Positions 35,788 to 44,731 of a stretch of DNA of 64,000 nt are shown here, piece by piece. The first letter of the stretch is position 1. The number at the start of each line of letters is the position of its first letter. The notes beneath the pieces are model-generated. The model saw nothing but the letters and a program-made list of their open reading frames with translations, made no database searches and was not told where the DNA came from. A program made the position numbers and the translations under genes. Origin of the DNA: Novosphingobium sp. SCN 66-18 (GTDB lineage: Bacteria; Pseudomonadota; Alphaproteobacteria; Sphingomonadales; Sphingomonadaceae); the NCBI GenBank assembly GCA_001725355.1, contig MEGD01000002.1:89229-153228 (forward strand), given 5' to 3'.

Positions 35788-36558
35788 CTAGATCGGTACG
35801 CCGATAATGAACTTCACGATCACGCTGTCGGCATTGGCGCCATATCCCTTGCCCACGGCGGCGTTGAGATCCCACTTGCCGATCTGCGCATCCACGGCGG
35901 CATAGGTGGAATGCTCGGTGTTCCCGAAGTGGCCGGGATCGCGCAGCGGGCCGACCTCGTTGTAGCTTTCCACGCCCACGGTCACCTTGCGGGTAAGGCG
36001 GTATCCGGCCTTGGTGTCGATATCGAGCGTGATCGGCCCGGGGTTCGGCCCGGCGATCACGAAATCGAAGTTGCCGTTGGCGGCCAGCACCCAGTGATCG
36101 TTGCGCCAGCCGCCGATCAGCTTCAACTCGCCGTTCCAGGGATTCTGGTCGAGCCGGTGGCCGACTTTGCCCACTTCCAGATTGGCGCCCCAGAAGGCCC
36201 CGGTTTCGCCATGCGGCGCGAGCCACTTGAGCCGCAGCTTCACCCCCTGCACGCGCGCCACGCCATCGGGCGCGACGGTGGCGAGCGGTAGATAGGCGCC
36301 CAGCTCGAACTGATCGGTCAGGCCCAGCGAGAACTCGGGCGTGATGCGCCAGCGGTGCAGCGGGGTCTCCGCGCCGGGATAGTCGGGCGTGCCGTTGCCG
36401 CGCACCACGTCGTTGACGTGAACGTCCAGCCCCACTGCGCCGGGCCGGTTCATCTCGTCCATGTAGACCTGGATTTCCTCGGGCGCGGCAAAGGCGGGCG
36501 TGGCCGGCAGCAGCAGCGCGGGCGCGAGAACGTACTTCAGGATAGACCGGAACGGCAT
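35788..36558 (-). CDS. Exported outer-membrane protein of unknown function
   Basis: A 256-residue predicted exported beta-rich protein. The signal peptide ends near residue 24 (PAFAAP). Alternating strands such as WRITPEFSLGLTDQFELGAYLPLATV and GAFWGANLEVGKVGH, and a C-terminal VIVKFIIGVPI, point to an outer-membrane barrel or a similar beta sheet. No family was recognised. It precedes DUF1275 by 25 bases on the same strand and follows a 90-base gap after the haemoglobin gene. Confidence 0.65.
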   Translation of the reverse strand: MPFRSILKYVLAPALLLPATPAFAAPEEIQVYMDEMNRPGAVGLDVHVNDVVRGNGTPDYPGAETPLHRWRITPEFSLGLTDQFELGAYLPLATVAPDGVARVQGVKLRLKWLAPHGETGAFWGANLEVGKVGHRLDQNPWNGELKLIGGWRNDHWVLAANGNFDFVIAGPNPGPITLDIDTKAGYRLTRKVTVGVESYNEVGPLRDPGHFGNTEHSTYAAVDAQIGKWDLNAAVGKGYGANADSVIVKFIIGVPI

Positions 36559-36647
36559 GGCGTGGCTTTCGTCAGTGGCCCACGCGCCTCATAAGCGCGC
36601 GTCCCCTCACGAGGCAAGCAGACCTGGGTATGGGCCGGGAACCGCGT

Positions 36648-37064
36648 TCAGCCGCGCGCCATGCCCAGCGCCATGCGCGTCAGCACGCCGATGAAGGCCT
36701 CGGCGATTTCGGTGTCCTCCGGCGCGGCATCCTGCACGGCGCGGCGCATCGCCTCCGCCCACTGGCCCGCCGTTTGCCGGTCGATCGGGAAGGGCGCGTG
36801 CATCGACATCATGCACTTGCCGGGGTTGGCCTCGAACCAGTCGCGCGGGCCTCCCGCCCACCCGGCAAGGAACGCGGGCAGCGATTCGCGCATCGGCGCC
36901 AGGTCCGCCGCGTGCATCGCGCGCAGCTCGGCATAGGCCGGGTCCTGCTCCATCAGATCGTAGAACCGGTCGGTGATCCGGCGCAGCACGGCATGGCCGC
37001 CGATTCGTTCGAACGGCGTGGCGGAGGGGGAATGGTCCTGCGGCTGTTCGACGGCGGTGGCCAA
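36648..37064 (-). CDS. Truncated haemoglobin, group II
   Basis: A 138-residue globin of the truncated group II type that binds O2, NO or related ligands. The proximal histidine is H89 in MMSMHAPFPI, the B10 tyrosine is Y35 (RFYDLM), and the G8 Trp is in QWAEAMRR. The loop WAGGPRDWFEANPG fits the group II consensus. The start is TTG at 37064 with GGAG nine bases upstream; no ATG alternative occurs before the globin core. Probably single; the ligase gene is about 95 bases further on the same strand. Confidence 0.85.
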   Translation of the reverse strand: MATAVEQPQDHSPSATPFERIGGHAVLRRITDRFYDLMEQDPAYAELRAMHAADLAPMRESLPAFLAGWAGGPRDWFEANPGKCMMSMHAPFPIDRQTAGQWAEAMRRAVQDAAPEDTEIAEAFIGVLTRMALGMARG

Positions 37065-37159
37065 GGCGTGAAACTCCGGACGGGGATCGAGACCCTTGTC
37101 GCTACCAGCCCGAGGAGCAAGGCGGTTTGATTCCGGTCAATTTCGCGCGGGAAACGTCT

Positions 37160-38779
37160 CTACCGCACCGGGTCCGCGATCATTGCCTTCAGCGTGTCAA
37201 GCCGGTCGGCCTCGTGCGCGGGCTTGTCGGCGCGGATGCGGCTGATGCGCGGGAAGCGCATGGCGACGCCCGACTTGTGGCGCTTGGAGGCGTGGACGGA
37301 ATCGAACGCCACTTCCAGCACCAGCGACTTGTCGGTCTCGCGTACCGGGCCGAAGCGGTTGACGGTGTGCTGGCGGACGTGGCTGTCGAGCCATTTGAGC
37401 TCGGCATCGGTGAAGCCGAAATAGGCCTTGCCCACCGGCAGCAGGTCCGCGCCCTGATCGGGATCGCCGGCCCAGCAGCCGAAGGTGAAATCCGAATAGA
37501 ACGACGAGCGCTTGCCCGACCCGCGCTGGGCATACATCAGCACGCAATCGATCCGCAGCGGATCGCGTTTCCACTTGTACCAGAGCCCCGTGCGCCGCCC
37601 CGCGACATAGGGTGAATCACGCCGCTTGAGCATGACGCCCTCGATCGCGTCCTCGCGCGCGCGGGCGCGCAGGTCGGCAAGTTCCGCGAAGTCGCGCGCC
37701 GCGATCAGCGCGGAAATGTCGAAGCGCGCCGGATCGAGCCGGGGGACCAAGGCTTCCAGCCGGGCGCGGCGGTCCGTCCAGGGCAGATCGCGCAAGTCCT
37801 CGCTGCCGATCACCAGCGCGTCGTAGAGCCGGACGAAGGCGGGGAAATCTTCCAGCATCCGCTTCGACACGGTCTTGCGCCCAAGCCGTTGCTGCAAGGC
37901 ATTGAAGCTGGCCGCGCCGCCGGTCTCGCCGCCCTGGTGCGCGCCGCGCACGAGCAGTTCGCCGTCCAGCACCGCCGGTTCGGCCAGCGCGCCGGCCACT
38001 TCGGGAAAGGTGGCGGAAATGTCGTCACCGCCGCGCGAATAGACGCGCGTCTCGCCGCCCTGGTCGGTGGCGGCATGGACGATCTGCACGCGGATGCCGT
38101 CCCACTTCCATTCGGCGGCGAAGCTTTCAAGGTCGATGGCGGCCCCGTCCTCCAGCGGATGCGCCAGCATGAACGGGCGGAACAGCGGCCGATCGTCGGT
38201 GCGCGGCGGTGGCGCGCCGTCCGCCGCCCAGGCGAAGAGCGCGCGATAGGGCGGCTCCTGCCCGTGCCAGTATTCCTCCACCAGATCGACCGGCACGCCG
38301 AAGGCCTCGGCGAAGGCGACCTTGGCGAGCCGGGCGGAAATGCCGATCCGCATCGCGCCCGTGGCCAGCTTGAGCAGGGCATAGCGGCCACTGGCGTCAA
38401 GGCGGTCGAGCAGGCCGGCGAGCGCGGCCGGCGCGGTGGAGCGGCTGGTCGCGCGCAGGATTTCAACAGCTTCCGAAACGCCCGGCGCGGGCATGACGTC
38501 ATGATCGGATGCGGGCCACAGCAAACTGGCGGTTTCCGCGGTATCGCCCACGTAATCGCGCGAAAGCGTCCACAGCACGGGATCGACCCGCTCCGCCATC
38601 AGCGCGCGGATCGTGCCGGCCTTGACCGCGGGGAAATCCAGCCCGTCGGTCAGGGCGGCCAGCGCCCAGCCGCGGTCGGGATCGCGCGTTTCGCGCAGGT
38701 AGCGTGCGATCAGCGCCAGCTTGGCGTTGCGCGACCGGGTGACGACCAGCGCGTCGAGCAGGGCGGCAAAGCGCTCCAC
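37160..38779 (-). CDS. ATP-dependent DNA ligase (bacterial repair type)
   Basis: A 539-residue ATP-dependent DNA ligase of the type found in the ligase-associated DNA damage response module (also linked to cisplatin tolerance). The N-terminal DNA-binding region (to about 200) precedes the adenylation domain with the nucleotidyl-lysine motif EWKWDGIR (K225 carries AMP), then an OB-fold part ending MRFPRISRIRADKPAHEADRLDTL. Start GTG at 38779 (MERFAALLDAL). It follows the exonuclease gene by about 30 bases. The helicase and phosphoesterase genes that usually complete the module are not next to it. Confidence 0.9.
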   Translation of the reverse strand: MERFAALLDALVVTRSRNAKLALIARYLRETRDPDRGWALAALTDGLDFPAVKAGTIRALMAERVDPVLWTLSRDYVGDTAETASLLWPASDHDVMPAPGVSEAVEILRATSRSTAPAALAGLLDRLDASGRYALLKLATGAMRIGISARLAKVAFAEAFGVPVDLVEEYWHGQEPPYRALFAWAADGAPPPRTDDRPLFRPFMLAHPLEDGAAIDLESFAAEWKWDGIRVQIVHAATDQGGETRVYSRGGDDISATFPEVAGALAEPAVLDGELLVRGAHQGGETGGAASFNALQQRLGRKTVSKRMLEDFPAFVRLYDALVIGSEDLRDLPWTDRRARLEALVPRLDPARFDISALIAARDFAELADLRARAREDAIEGVMLKRRDSPYVAGRRTGLWYKWKRDPLRIDCVLMYAQRGSGKRSSFYSDFTFGCWAGDPDQGADLLPVGKAYFGFTDAELKWLDSHVRQHTVNRFGPVRETDKSLVLEVAFDSVHASKRHKSGVAMRFPRISRIRADKPAHEADRLDTLKAMIADPVR

Positions 38780-38808
38780 TAGGATGTGCCCTTCTCAGTC
38801 ATCCCTTC

Positions 38809-39813
38809 TCAGTCATCCTCGTCCTCGTACCCCACCAGCGCCAGCGCGCGGGCCTTGCGCTGATGCAGTTCGCACCAGCGCAGCAGCGCTTCCTCACGGC
38901 CGTGGGTGATCCAGGTTTCGGCGGGGTTCACCTGCGCGATCGTGGCGGTCAGCTCGTCCCAGTCGGCATGGTCGGAAATGACCAGCGGCAGTTCCACGTT
39001 GCGCTGGCGCGCGCGCTGGCGCACGCGCATCCAGCCCGATGCCATGGCGGTCAGCGGATCGGGCAGCCGCCGGCTCCAGCGGTCGTTCAGCGCGGACGGG
39101 GGGCAAAACACGATCGCGCCGGCCAGCGCGCCCTTGGGCGCATCGGACACCAGCCGCAGGTCGCCCAGCGCCACGCCCAGTTCCTCATAGAGGCGGCACA
39201 TCCGTTCCATTGCGCCATGCAGCCACAGGGGATCGTGATAGCCGGCCGCGCGCAGTTCCGCGATCACGCGCTGCGCCTTGCCCAGCGCATAGGCGCCCAC
39301 CAGCACGCAGCGATCGGGCTGCGCGGCGCGCGCGGCCAGCAGCCTGGCGATCTCCTGGCCGATCGGCGGATGGCGGAACACCGGCAGGCCGAACGTCGCC
39401 TCGGTGATGAACAGGTCGCAGGGCGTGACCGCGAAAGGCGGGCAGGTCGGATCGGGCCGGCGCTTGTAGTCGCCGGTCACCACCACGCGTTCGCCGGCAT
39501 GTTCGAGCAGGATCTGCGCCGAGCCGAGAACATGGCCCGCCGGCACGAACGTGGCGGTCACGCCGCCGGGCAGGGCGATCGGCGCGTGCAGCGGCGCGGG
39601 GTATGCGCCCTCGGCCACGCCATAGCGCAGCGCCATGATCGCCAGCGTTTCGGGCGTGGCGATGGTGCGGCCATGCCCGCCGCGCGCGTGATCGGCATGG
39701 CCATGCGTGATCAGCGCTGTTCCGACGGCGCGTGCGGGATCGATCCAGACGTCGGCCGGAACGATCCGGAGCCCGGCCGGCTCCGGGCGAATCCAGGAAA
39801 AATCTTCGGCCAT
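38809..39813 (-). CDS. Ligase-associated DNA exonuclease (MBL fold)
   Basis: A 334-residue metallo-beta-lactamase-fold nuclease of the group that accompanies repair ligases. The metal motif HGHADH is at residues 37-42 (ALITHGHADHARGG), with further segments PAGHVLGSAQILLEHAGERVVVTGDY and EATFGLPVFRHPP characteristic of the CPSF/Artemis-like nuclease branch. Role inferred: trimming DNA ends before ligation. Start ATG at 39813. Just before its stop the sequence contains a perfect 14-bp tandem duplication that covers the stop codon. Confidence 0.9.
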   Translation of the reverse strand: MAEDFSWIRPEPAGLRIVPADVWIDPARAVGTALITHGHADHARGGHGRTIATPETLAIMALRYGVAEGAYPAPLHAPIALPGGVTATFVPAGHVLGSAQILLEHAGERVVVTGDYKRRPDPTCPPFAVTPCDLFITEATFGLPVFRHPPIGQEIARLLAARAAQPDRCVLVGAYALGKAQRVIAELRAAGYHDPLWLHGAMERMCRLYEELGVALGDLRLVSDAPKGALAGAIVFCPPSALNDRWSRRLPDPLTAMASGWMRVRQRARQRNVELPLVISDHADWDELTATIAQVNPAETWITHGREEALLRWCELHQRKARALALVGYEDEDD

Positions 39814-39979
39814 TGAGGCAAGTCATGGCGCGTGCGGGCGATTCGGGCCAGCCGCCTGTTCGGGCAGCGCGGCGCGACGGGGCTGGACAGGGTCCGTTCA
39901 GACTCGTCCGCTAGGGTGCGCCTCGTCCATCCACCCCTGTCCAGCCACTCTGCCCGGCCGAACCCGAGGAGCCCCGACG

Positions 39980-40498
39980 ATGTCTCGCACCATTGCCAGG
40001 ATCGCGTTGCTGGCGGGGCTGATCGCGCTGGCCGGGTGCGAGCACAAGGAAACCGGGCCGGAGGAACAGGATACGCGCTCCACCGCGCCGGTTGTTGCTA
40101 CCCCCGCCCCGGCGGTGACGGCGGTGCCGCCCACGGTCCACCCGCTGTCCGATTTTGCCACGCTCGACGCCAACCACGATGGCCGGATCTCGTCCGCCGA
40201 GTATGCGCGGGCGGCGCAATCGCTATTCGAGATGATCGACATGGAGCACGACGGCACCGTGACGCTGCAGGAACTGGAGGCGGCGCGCGGCGTGCTGGGC
40301 GATCTGGACGGACTGGACCCGAAGCGCATCCTCGCGCTCGCGGATGCCGATCAGGACGGCAAGCTGACGCTGGGCGAATGGATGGCGTTCAACAACGCGC
40401 GGTTCGACCGGATCGATGCCAACGACGATGGCTTCATCGATCGCGCCGAATGGGCCGCGCCGCATCCCGCGCCGCCGGAGCCTTCGGCGATTCCCTGA
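39980..40498 (+). CDS. EF-hand lipoprotein
   Basis: A 172-residue predicted lipoprotein. The signal peptide and lipobox (LIALAGC) put the lipidated cysteine at residue 20. Four EF-hand loops follow: DANHDGRISSAE, DMEHDGTVTLQE, DADQDGKLTLGE and DANDDGFIDRAE, so it should bind Ca2+ in the periplasm. Proline-rich linker between signal and first loop. The role is unknown; sphingomonads contain several such small calcium-binding envelope proteins. The ATG at 39980 follows GAGGAGCCCC. Divergent from the exonuclease gene over 166 bases with no other gene. Confidence 0.8.
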   Translation: MSRTIARIALLAGLIALAGCEHKETGPEEQDTRSTAPVVATPAPAVTAVPPTVHPLSDFATLDANHDGRISSAEYARAAQSLFEMIDMEHDGTVTLQELEAARGVLGDLDGLDPKRILALADADQDGKLTLGEWMAFNNARFDRIDANDDGFIDRAEWAAPHPAPPEPSAIP

Positions 40499-40520
40499 GC
40501 CTGGCCGACCTTCCCATCCT

Positions 40521-40600
40521 CAACCCCTCCCGCAAGCGGGAGGGGAGCGAGACTTGCGCCGCCAAACGCGGCGGTAGTCGCAGCGTGGCGGGCTTTCGCC
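40521..40600. repeat. Palindromic intergenic repeat, CCCTCCCGC family (copy 1)
   Basis: CCCCTCCCGC-AA-GCGGGAGGGG (40524-40545), then AGCGAGACTTGCGCCGCC, a short hairpin and TAGTCGCAGCG. The same order occurs in a second copy at 50079-50185. It lies between the EF-hand gene and clpA and overlaps no gene. Confidence 0.75.
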
Positions 40601-40604
40601 ACGA

Positions 40605-40636
40605 AAAAGGGCGCGCCCCGCAGGACGCGCCCTTTT
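40605..40636 (-). terminator. Intrinsic terminator of clpA (usable on both strands)
   Basis: AAAAGGGCGCG and CGCGCCCTTTT form an 11-bp stem around a 10-base loop. Read on the minus strand it is followed by a TTTTTCG tract, about 30 bases past the clpA stop. Confidence 0.7.
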
Positions 40637-40664
40637 CGTTTCATCAAGGCCTGTTTGGCCCGCC

Positions 40665-43040
40665 TTATTCCGCTTCGTCGGCGCTCGGTTCGGGCGCGGT
40701 GCCCGCCGATTTGCCGCCCTTGCGTTCCTTCTTCTTGACCAGCTTCGGCGCGGCCGGGGTCAGTTCGAAGGACAGCGCGCCGTCGGTGCCGGCCTCGTCC
40801 TTCAGGCTGACATGGACCTCGCCGCCGTTGGCCAGCTTGCCGAACAGCAGTTCCTCCGCCAGCGGCTTCTTGACCCGTTCCTGGATGAGGCGGGCCATCG
40901 GCCGCGCGCCATAGAGCCGGTCGTAACCCTTCTTCGCCAGCCAGGCGCGGGCGTCGTTGTCGAACTGGATGTGGACGTTCTGTTCCGCCAGCTGGAGTTC
41001 GAGCTGGAGGATGAACTTGTCCACGACCCGGCTGACGACTTCGGCCGGCAGGTAGGCAAAGGGCACGATCGCATCGAGGCGGTTGCGGAATTCGGGGGTG
41101 AAGAGGTTCTTCACCGCCTCGTCGCCCGCGTCGGCCTTGGACACGTCGCCGAAGCCGATGCCCTGCTTGGCCATGTCCGATGCGCCCGCGTTGGTGGTCA
41201 TGATCAGGACCACGTTGCGGAAATCCACGGTCTTGCCGTGGTGATCGGTCAGGCGGCCGTTGTCCATCACCTGCAGCAGGATGTTGAACAGGTCGGGATG
41301 CGCCTTCTCGATCTCGTCGAGCAGCAGGACGCAGTGCGGCTGCTGGTCGATCGCGTCGGTCAGCAGACCGCCCTGGTCGAAGCCCACGTAGCCCGGAGGG
41401 GCGCCGATCAGCCGGCTGACCGAATGGCGCTCCATGTATTCGGACATGTCGAAGCGCTGCAGCGGGATGCCCATGATCTGGGCCAGGCTGCGCGCCACTT
41501 CGGTCTTGCCGACGCCGGTGGGGCCGCTGAACAGGAACGAGCCGATCGGCTTGTCCGGATCGCGCAAGCCGGCGCGGCTGAGCTTCATCGCGCTCGACAG
41601 CACCTCGATCGCCTTGTCCTGCCCGAACACGAGCCGCTTGAGATCGCGTTCGAGGTGTTCGAGCACCTTCTTGTCGTCGCTCGAAACCGACTTGGGCGGG
41701 ATGCGCGCCATCGTCGCGATCACGGCCTCGATCTCGCGCGCGGTGATGGTCTTCTTGCGCTTGCTCGGCGGCACCAGCATCTGCATCGCGCCCACTTCGT
41801 CGATCACGTCGATCGCCTTGTCGGGCAGCTTGCGGTCGTTGATGTAGCGCGCCGAAAGCTCGACCGCGGTCTTGATCGCGTCGGCCGTGTACTTGACCTT
41901 GTGGTGATCCTCGAAGGCCGTGCGCAGGCCCTTGAGGATCTTGATCGTGTCCTCCACCGAGGGTTCGTTCACGTCGATCTTCTGGAACCGGCGCAGCAGC
42001 GCGCGGTCCTTTTCGAAGTGGTTGCGGAACTCCTTGTAGGTGGTCGAACCGATGCAGCGGATCGTCCCGCCCGACAGCGCGGGCTTGAGCAGGTTGGAGG
42101 CGTCCATCGCCCCGCCGCTGGTCGCGCCGGCGCCGATCACCGTGTGGATCTCGTCGATGAACAGGATCGCGTGCGGCATCTTCTCCAGTTCGGAGACGAC
42201 CTGCTTCAGCCGTTCCTCGAAATCACCGCGATAGCGGGTGCCGGCCAGCAGGCTGCCCATGTCGAGCGAATAGATCACCGCGTTGGCCAGCACCTCGGGC
42301 ACTTCGCCTTCGACGATCTTGCGCGCGAGGCCTTCGGCGATGGCGGTCTTGCCGACGCCGGGATCGCCCACGTAGAGCGGGTTGTTCTTGGACCGGCGGC
42401 ACAGGATCTGGATGGTGCGGTCCACTTCGGGGCCGCGCCCGATCAGCGGATCGACCTTGCCGCCCAGCGCCTTCTCGTTGAGGTTGACGCAGAACTGGTC
42501 GAGCGCGGAATCCTTCTTCTGCCCCTTGGCCTCGGCCTTTTCCTCCGGCTTGGGCTGGTCCTCGTCCGTGCCCTTGGGGTTGCGGCCTTCCACCTGCCGG
42601 CCGCCCTTGCCGATGCCGTGGCTGATGTAGCTTACCGCGTCGAGCCGGCTCATGTCCTGCTGCTGCAGGAAATAGACCGCGTAGGAATCGCGTTCGGAGA
42701 ACAGCGCCACCAGCACGTTGGCGCCGGTCACGGTATCCTTGCCGGAAGACTGGACGTGCAGGATGGCGCGCTGGATCACGCGCTGGAACCCGGCCGTGGG
42801 CTGGGGATCGGCCTTTTCCTGCGTTTTCAGCGACTGATATTCCTGATCGAGGTACTGGCGCACCACGTCGCCCAGGTCACCCAGGTCGACTCCGCACGCC
42901 TGCATTACCTGCGACGCATCGGGATCGTCGATCAGGGCCAGCAGGAGGTGCTCGAGAGTCGCGTATTCGTGGCTGCGCTCCGAGGCGTTGGCGAGCGCGG
43001 CGTGCAGCGTTTTCTCAAGGCTCTGTGCGAAACTGGGCAT
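40665..43040 (-). CDS. clpA: ATP-dependent Clp protease ATP-binding subunit ClpA
   Basis: ClpA unfolds substrates and feeds them to ClpP; with ClpS it degrades N-end-rule proteins. The 791-residue protein has the N-terminal ClpA repeat domain (about 1-145), a first AAA module with GDPGVGKTAIAEG and IHTVIGAGATSGG, and a second with GPTGVGKTEVARS and NAGASDMAKQG, ending in a Lys-rich tail. The M-domain of ClpB is absent, so it is ClpA. Unlike most relatives, no clpS gene precedes it: the 190 bases upstream hold no open frame of ClpS length, and DUF1192 lies beyond them. Confidence 0.95.
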   Translation of the reverse strand: MPSFAQSLEKTLHAALANASERSHEYATLEHLLLALIDDPDASQVMQACGVDLGDLGDVVRQYLDQEYQSLKTQEKADPQPTAGFQRVIQRAILHVQSSGKDTVTGANVLVALFSERDSYAVYFLQQQDMSRLDAVSYISHGIGKGGRQVEGRNPKGTDEDQPKPEEKAEAKGQKKDSALDQFCVNLNEKALGGKVDPLIGRGPEVDRTIQILCRRSKNNPLYVGDPGVGKTAIAEGLARKIVEGEVPEVLANAVIYSLDMGSLLAGTRYRGDFEERLKQVVSELEKMPHAILFIDEIHTVIGAGATSGGAMDASNLLKPALSGGTIRCIGSTTYKEFRNHFEKDRALLRRFQKIDVNEPSVEDTIKILKGLRTAFEDHHKVKYTADAIKTAVELSARYINDRKLPDKAIDVIDEVGAMQMLVPPSKRKKTITAREIEAVIATMARIPPKSVSSDDKKVLEHLERDLKRLVFGQDKAIEVLSSAMKLSRAGLRDPDKPIGSFLFSGPTGVGKTEVARSLAQIMGIPLQRFDMSEYMERHSVSRLIGAPPGYVGFDQGGLLTDAIDQQPHCVLLLDEIEKAHPDLFNILLQVMDNGRLTDHHGKTVDFRNVVLIMTTNAGASDMAKQGIGFGDVSKADAGDEAVKNLFTPEFRNRLDAIVPFAYLPAEVVSRVVDKFILQLELQLAEQNVHIQFDNDARAWLAKKGYDRLYGARPMARLIQERVKKPLAEELLFGKLANGGEVHVSLKDEAGTDGALSFELTPAAPKLVKKKERKGGKSAGTAPEPSADEAE

Positions 43041-43231
43041 AGGCTCTTACTTTCTGGCTTGCGCCGGGTTGTCCCCGTTCTTCAAAAATGCACGGACATG
43101 GTTAACAGGGGCCAAACCAGCCGCGGAAAGGACACTGGGAAAGTGCCCTGAAAATGCACCGAAGCGGATCGCTGCGGTGACCATACGGGATATATGGGTA
43201 TGCCGCCCGGAAAGAGGAAGGGCGGCCCGGT

Positions 43232-43450
43232 TCATCGCGGAGTGCCGTCCGGCGGAGAGCTTCGGAACAGCGCCTCGGCCGCGGCACGGTGGGCCGAAGC
43301 CCGTTCCCGGTGCGCGGTAACCCGTTCGATTTCCTGCTTCAGTAGCGCGATGCGCGCGTCGAGTTCGGCGCGCGAATAGGTGTCGAGCACTTCCCCGGCC
43401 AGTTGGCTGGCCAGATCGCCTTTGCGACGGGGGCGGTCTTCTTCATCCAT
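43232..43450 (-). CDS. DUF1192 small protein
   Basis: A 72-residue protein of the DUF1192 family, typical of alphaproteobacteria: MDEEDRPRRKGDLASQLAGEVLDTYSRAELDARIALLKQEIERV. A helix, probably coiled-coil, makes up the second half. Function unknown. The ATG at 43450 is the start; an earlier frame opening does not match the family. It is read towards clpA and diverges from the quinone oxidoreductase gene. Confidence 0.8.
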   Translation of the reverse strand: MDEEDRPRRKGDLASQLAGEVLDTYSRAELDARIALLKQEIERVTAHRERASAHRAAAEALFRSSPPDGTPR

Positions 43451-43550
43451 TGCAGTGCACAATCTTGGACGGCAAGTGCTTGCTGTCAACGGGGTGCGTG
43501 GCTAGTCCTTGCAATTGACGGGGGTTTCGTCGCGAAAAGGGGGCTGGACC

Positions 43551-44573
43551 ATGGCGACAACGGTGTCGGAGACGATGACGGCGGTGGGCTTCGATGCCCC
43601 GGGCGGTCCCGAAGTGCTTCGCCCCGAAACCGTGCCGGTGCCCAAACCCGGCCCCGGGCAGGTCCTGCTGCGAGTCGCCTATGCCGGGGTCAACCGGCCC
43701 GACGTGATCCAGCGCCAGGGTTTCTACCCCCCACCGCCGGGCGCCTCGCCGCTGCCGGGGCTGGAAGTTTCGGGGCAGGTCGCGGCCATCGGCGAGGGCG
43801 TGGTCACGCTGCTGCCGGGGCAGAAGGTCTGCGCGCTCGTCGCCGGGGGCGGCTATGCCGAATATTGCCTGGCCGAAGCCGGCCAGTGCCTGCCCGTGCC
43901 AGAAGCCCTGTCGATGGCGGAGGCCGCGGCGATTCCGGAAACCCTGTTCACCGTGTGGCACAACGTGTTCGAGCGCGGCTGGGCCAGGGAGGGCGAGACG
44001 CTGCTGGTCCATGGCGGCACCAGCGGGATCGGCTCGATGGCGATCATGCTGGGCAAGCTGTTCGACCTGACGGTGATCGTCACCTGCGGCGGGGCGGACA
44101 AGTGCGCGGCGGCGCTGGCCATCGGCGCGGACCACGCGATCGACTACAAGGAGAGCGACTTCGTGGCGGAAGTGGCGCGGATCACCGATGGCGCCGGCGT
44201 TCATATCGTGCTCGACATGGTGGCGGGCGACTATGTCGCGCGCAACCTCAAGTGCCTGCGCGACGATGGCCGGCATGTCACCATCGCGGTGCAGGGGGGC
44301 GTCCGGGCCGAGATCAACATGGCCGAAGTGATGCGCCGGCGCCTGACGCTGACCGGATCGACGCTGCGGCCGCGCTCGAACGAGTTCAAGGCGCTGCTGG
44401 CCAGCGAGATCATGGAGCTGGTGTGGCCTCTGGTGGCCGATGGCGCGCTGCGTCCGGTAATGGACCGCGTGTTTCCGCTCGCCGATGCCGCCGCCGCGCA
44501 CGCGCGGATGGAATCGGGCGGCCATGTCGGCAAGATCGTGCTGGCGGTCGGCGCTGCCGCGGACGTTCGATGA
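43551..44573 (+). CDS. NAD(P)H-quinone oxidoreductase (PIG3-like MDR family)
   Basis: A 340-residue zinc-free medium-chain reductase related to PIG3/TP53I3-type quinone oxidoreductases. Catalytic domain motifs: AYAGVNRPDVIQRQGFYPPPPGASPLPGLEVSG; cofactor fold: VHGGTSGIGSMAIMLGKLF, then GADHAIDYKESDF. C-terminal RVFPLADAAAAHARMESGGHVGKIVL is typical. Reduces quinones or alkenals with NAD(P)H. The ATG at 43551 follows a weak AAAAGGGGG box; an internal ATG eight codons later is also possible. A second family member lies at 20255. Confidence 0.9.
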   Translation: MATTVSETMTAVGFDAPGGPEVLRPETVPVPKPGPGQVLLRVAYAGVNRPDVIQRQGFYPPPPGASPLPGLEVSGQVAAIGEGVVTLLPGQKVCALVAGGGYAEYCLAEAGQCLPVPEALSMAEAAAIPETLFTVWHNVFERGWAREGETLLVHGGTSGIGSMAIMLGKLFDLTVIVTCGGADKCAAALAIGADHAIDYKESDFVAEVARITDGAGVHIVLDMVAGDYVARNLKCLRDDGRHVTIAVQGGVRAEINMAEVMRRRLTLTGSTLRPRSNEFKALLASEIMELVWPLVADGALRPVMDRVFPLADAAAAHARMESGGHVGKIVLAVGAAADVR

Positions 44574-44679
44574 TACCGGGGGCGATGCCTCCGTGCGCCG
44601 GATTCCGGGCGATATTTCCGATGGTTGCCTGATAGAGCTTGCCGTTTTCGGGCGCGTGGCCTACATCGTCGCTCTGCAC

Positions 44680-44707
44680 GGCCGCTCCGCAAGGGGCGGC
44701 CCTTATT
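44680..44707 (+). terminator. Candidate terminator between the oxidoreductase gene and trcR
   Basis: GGCCGCTCC pairs with GGGGCGGCC (one T-G wobble) around GCAA, then CTTATTG. The T-run is short, so termination may be partial and some readthrough into trcR is possible. Confidence 0.4.
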
Positions 44708-44731
44708 GTATCCGCATTCGGAGACTTTCCC

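Noticed and set aside
40812-43151. A 779-codon open frame opposite clpA
   Set aside because: Mirror of clpA; no independent start signals or domains.
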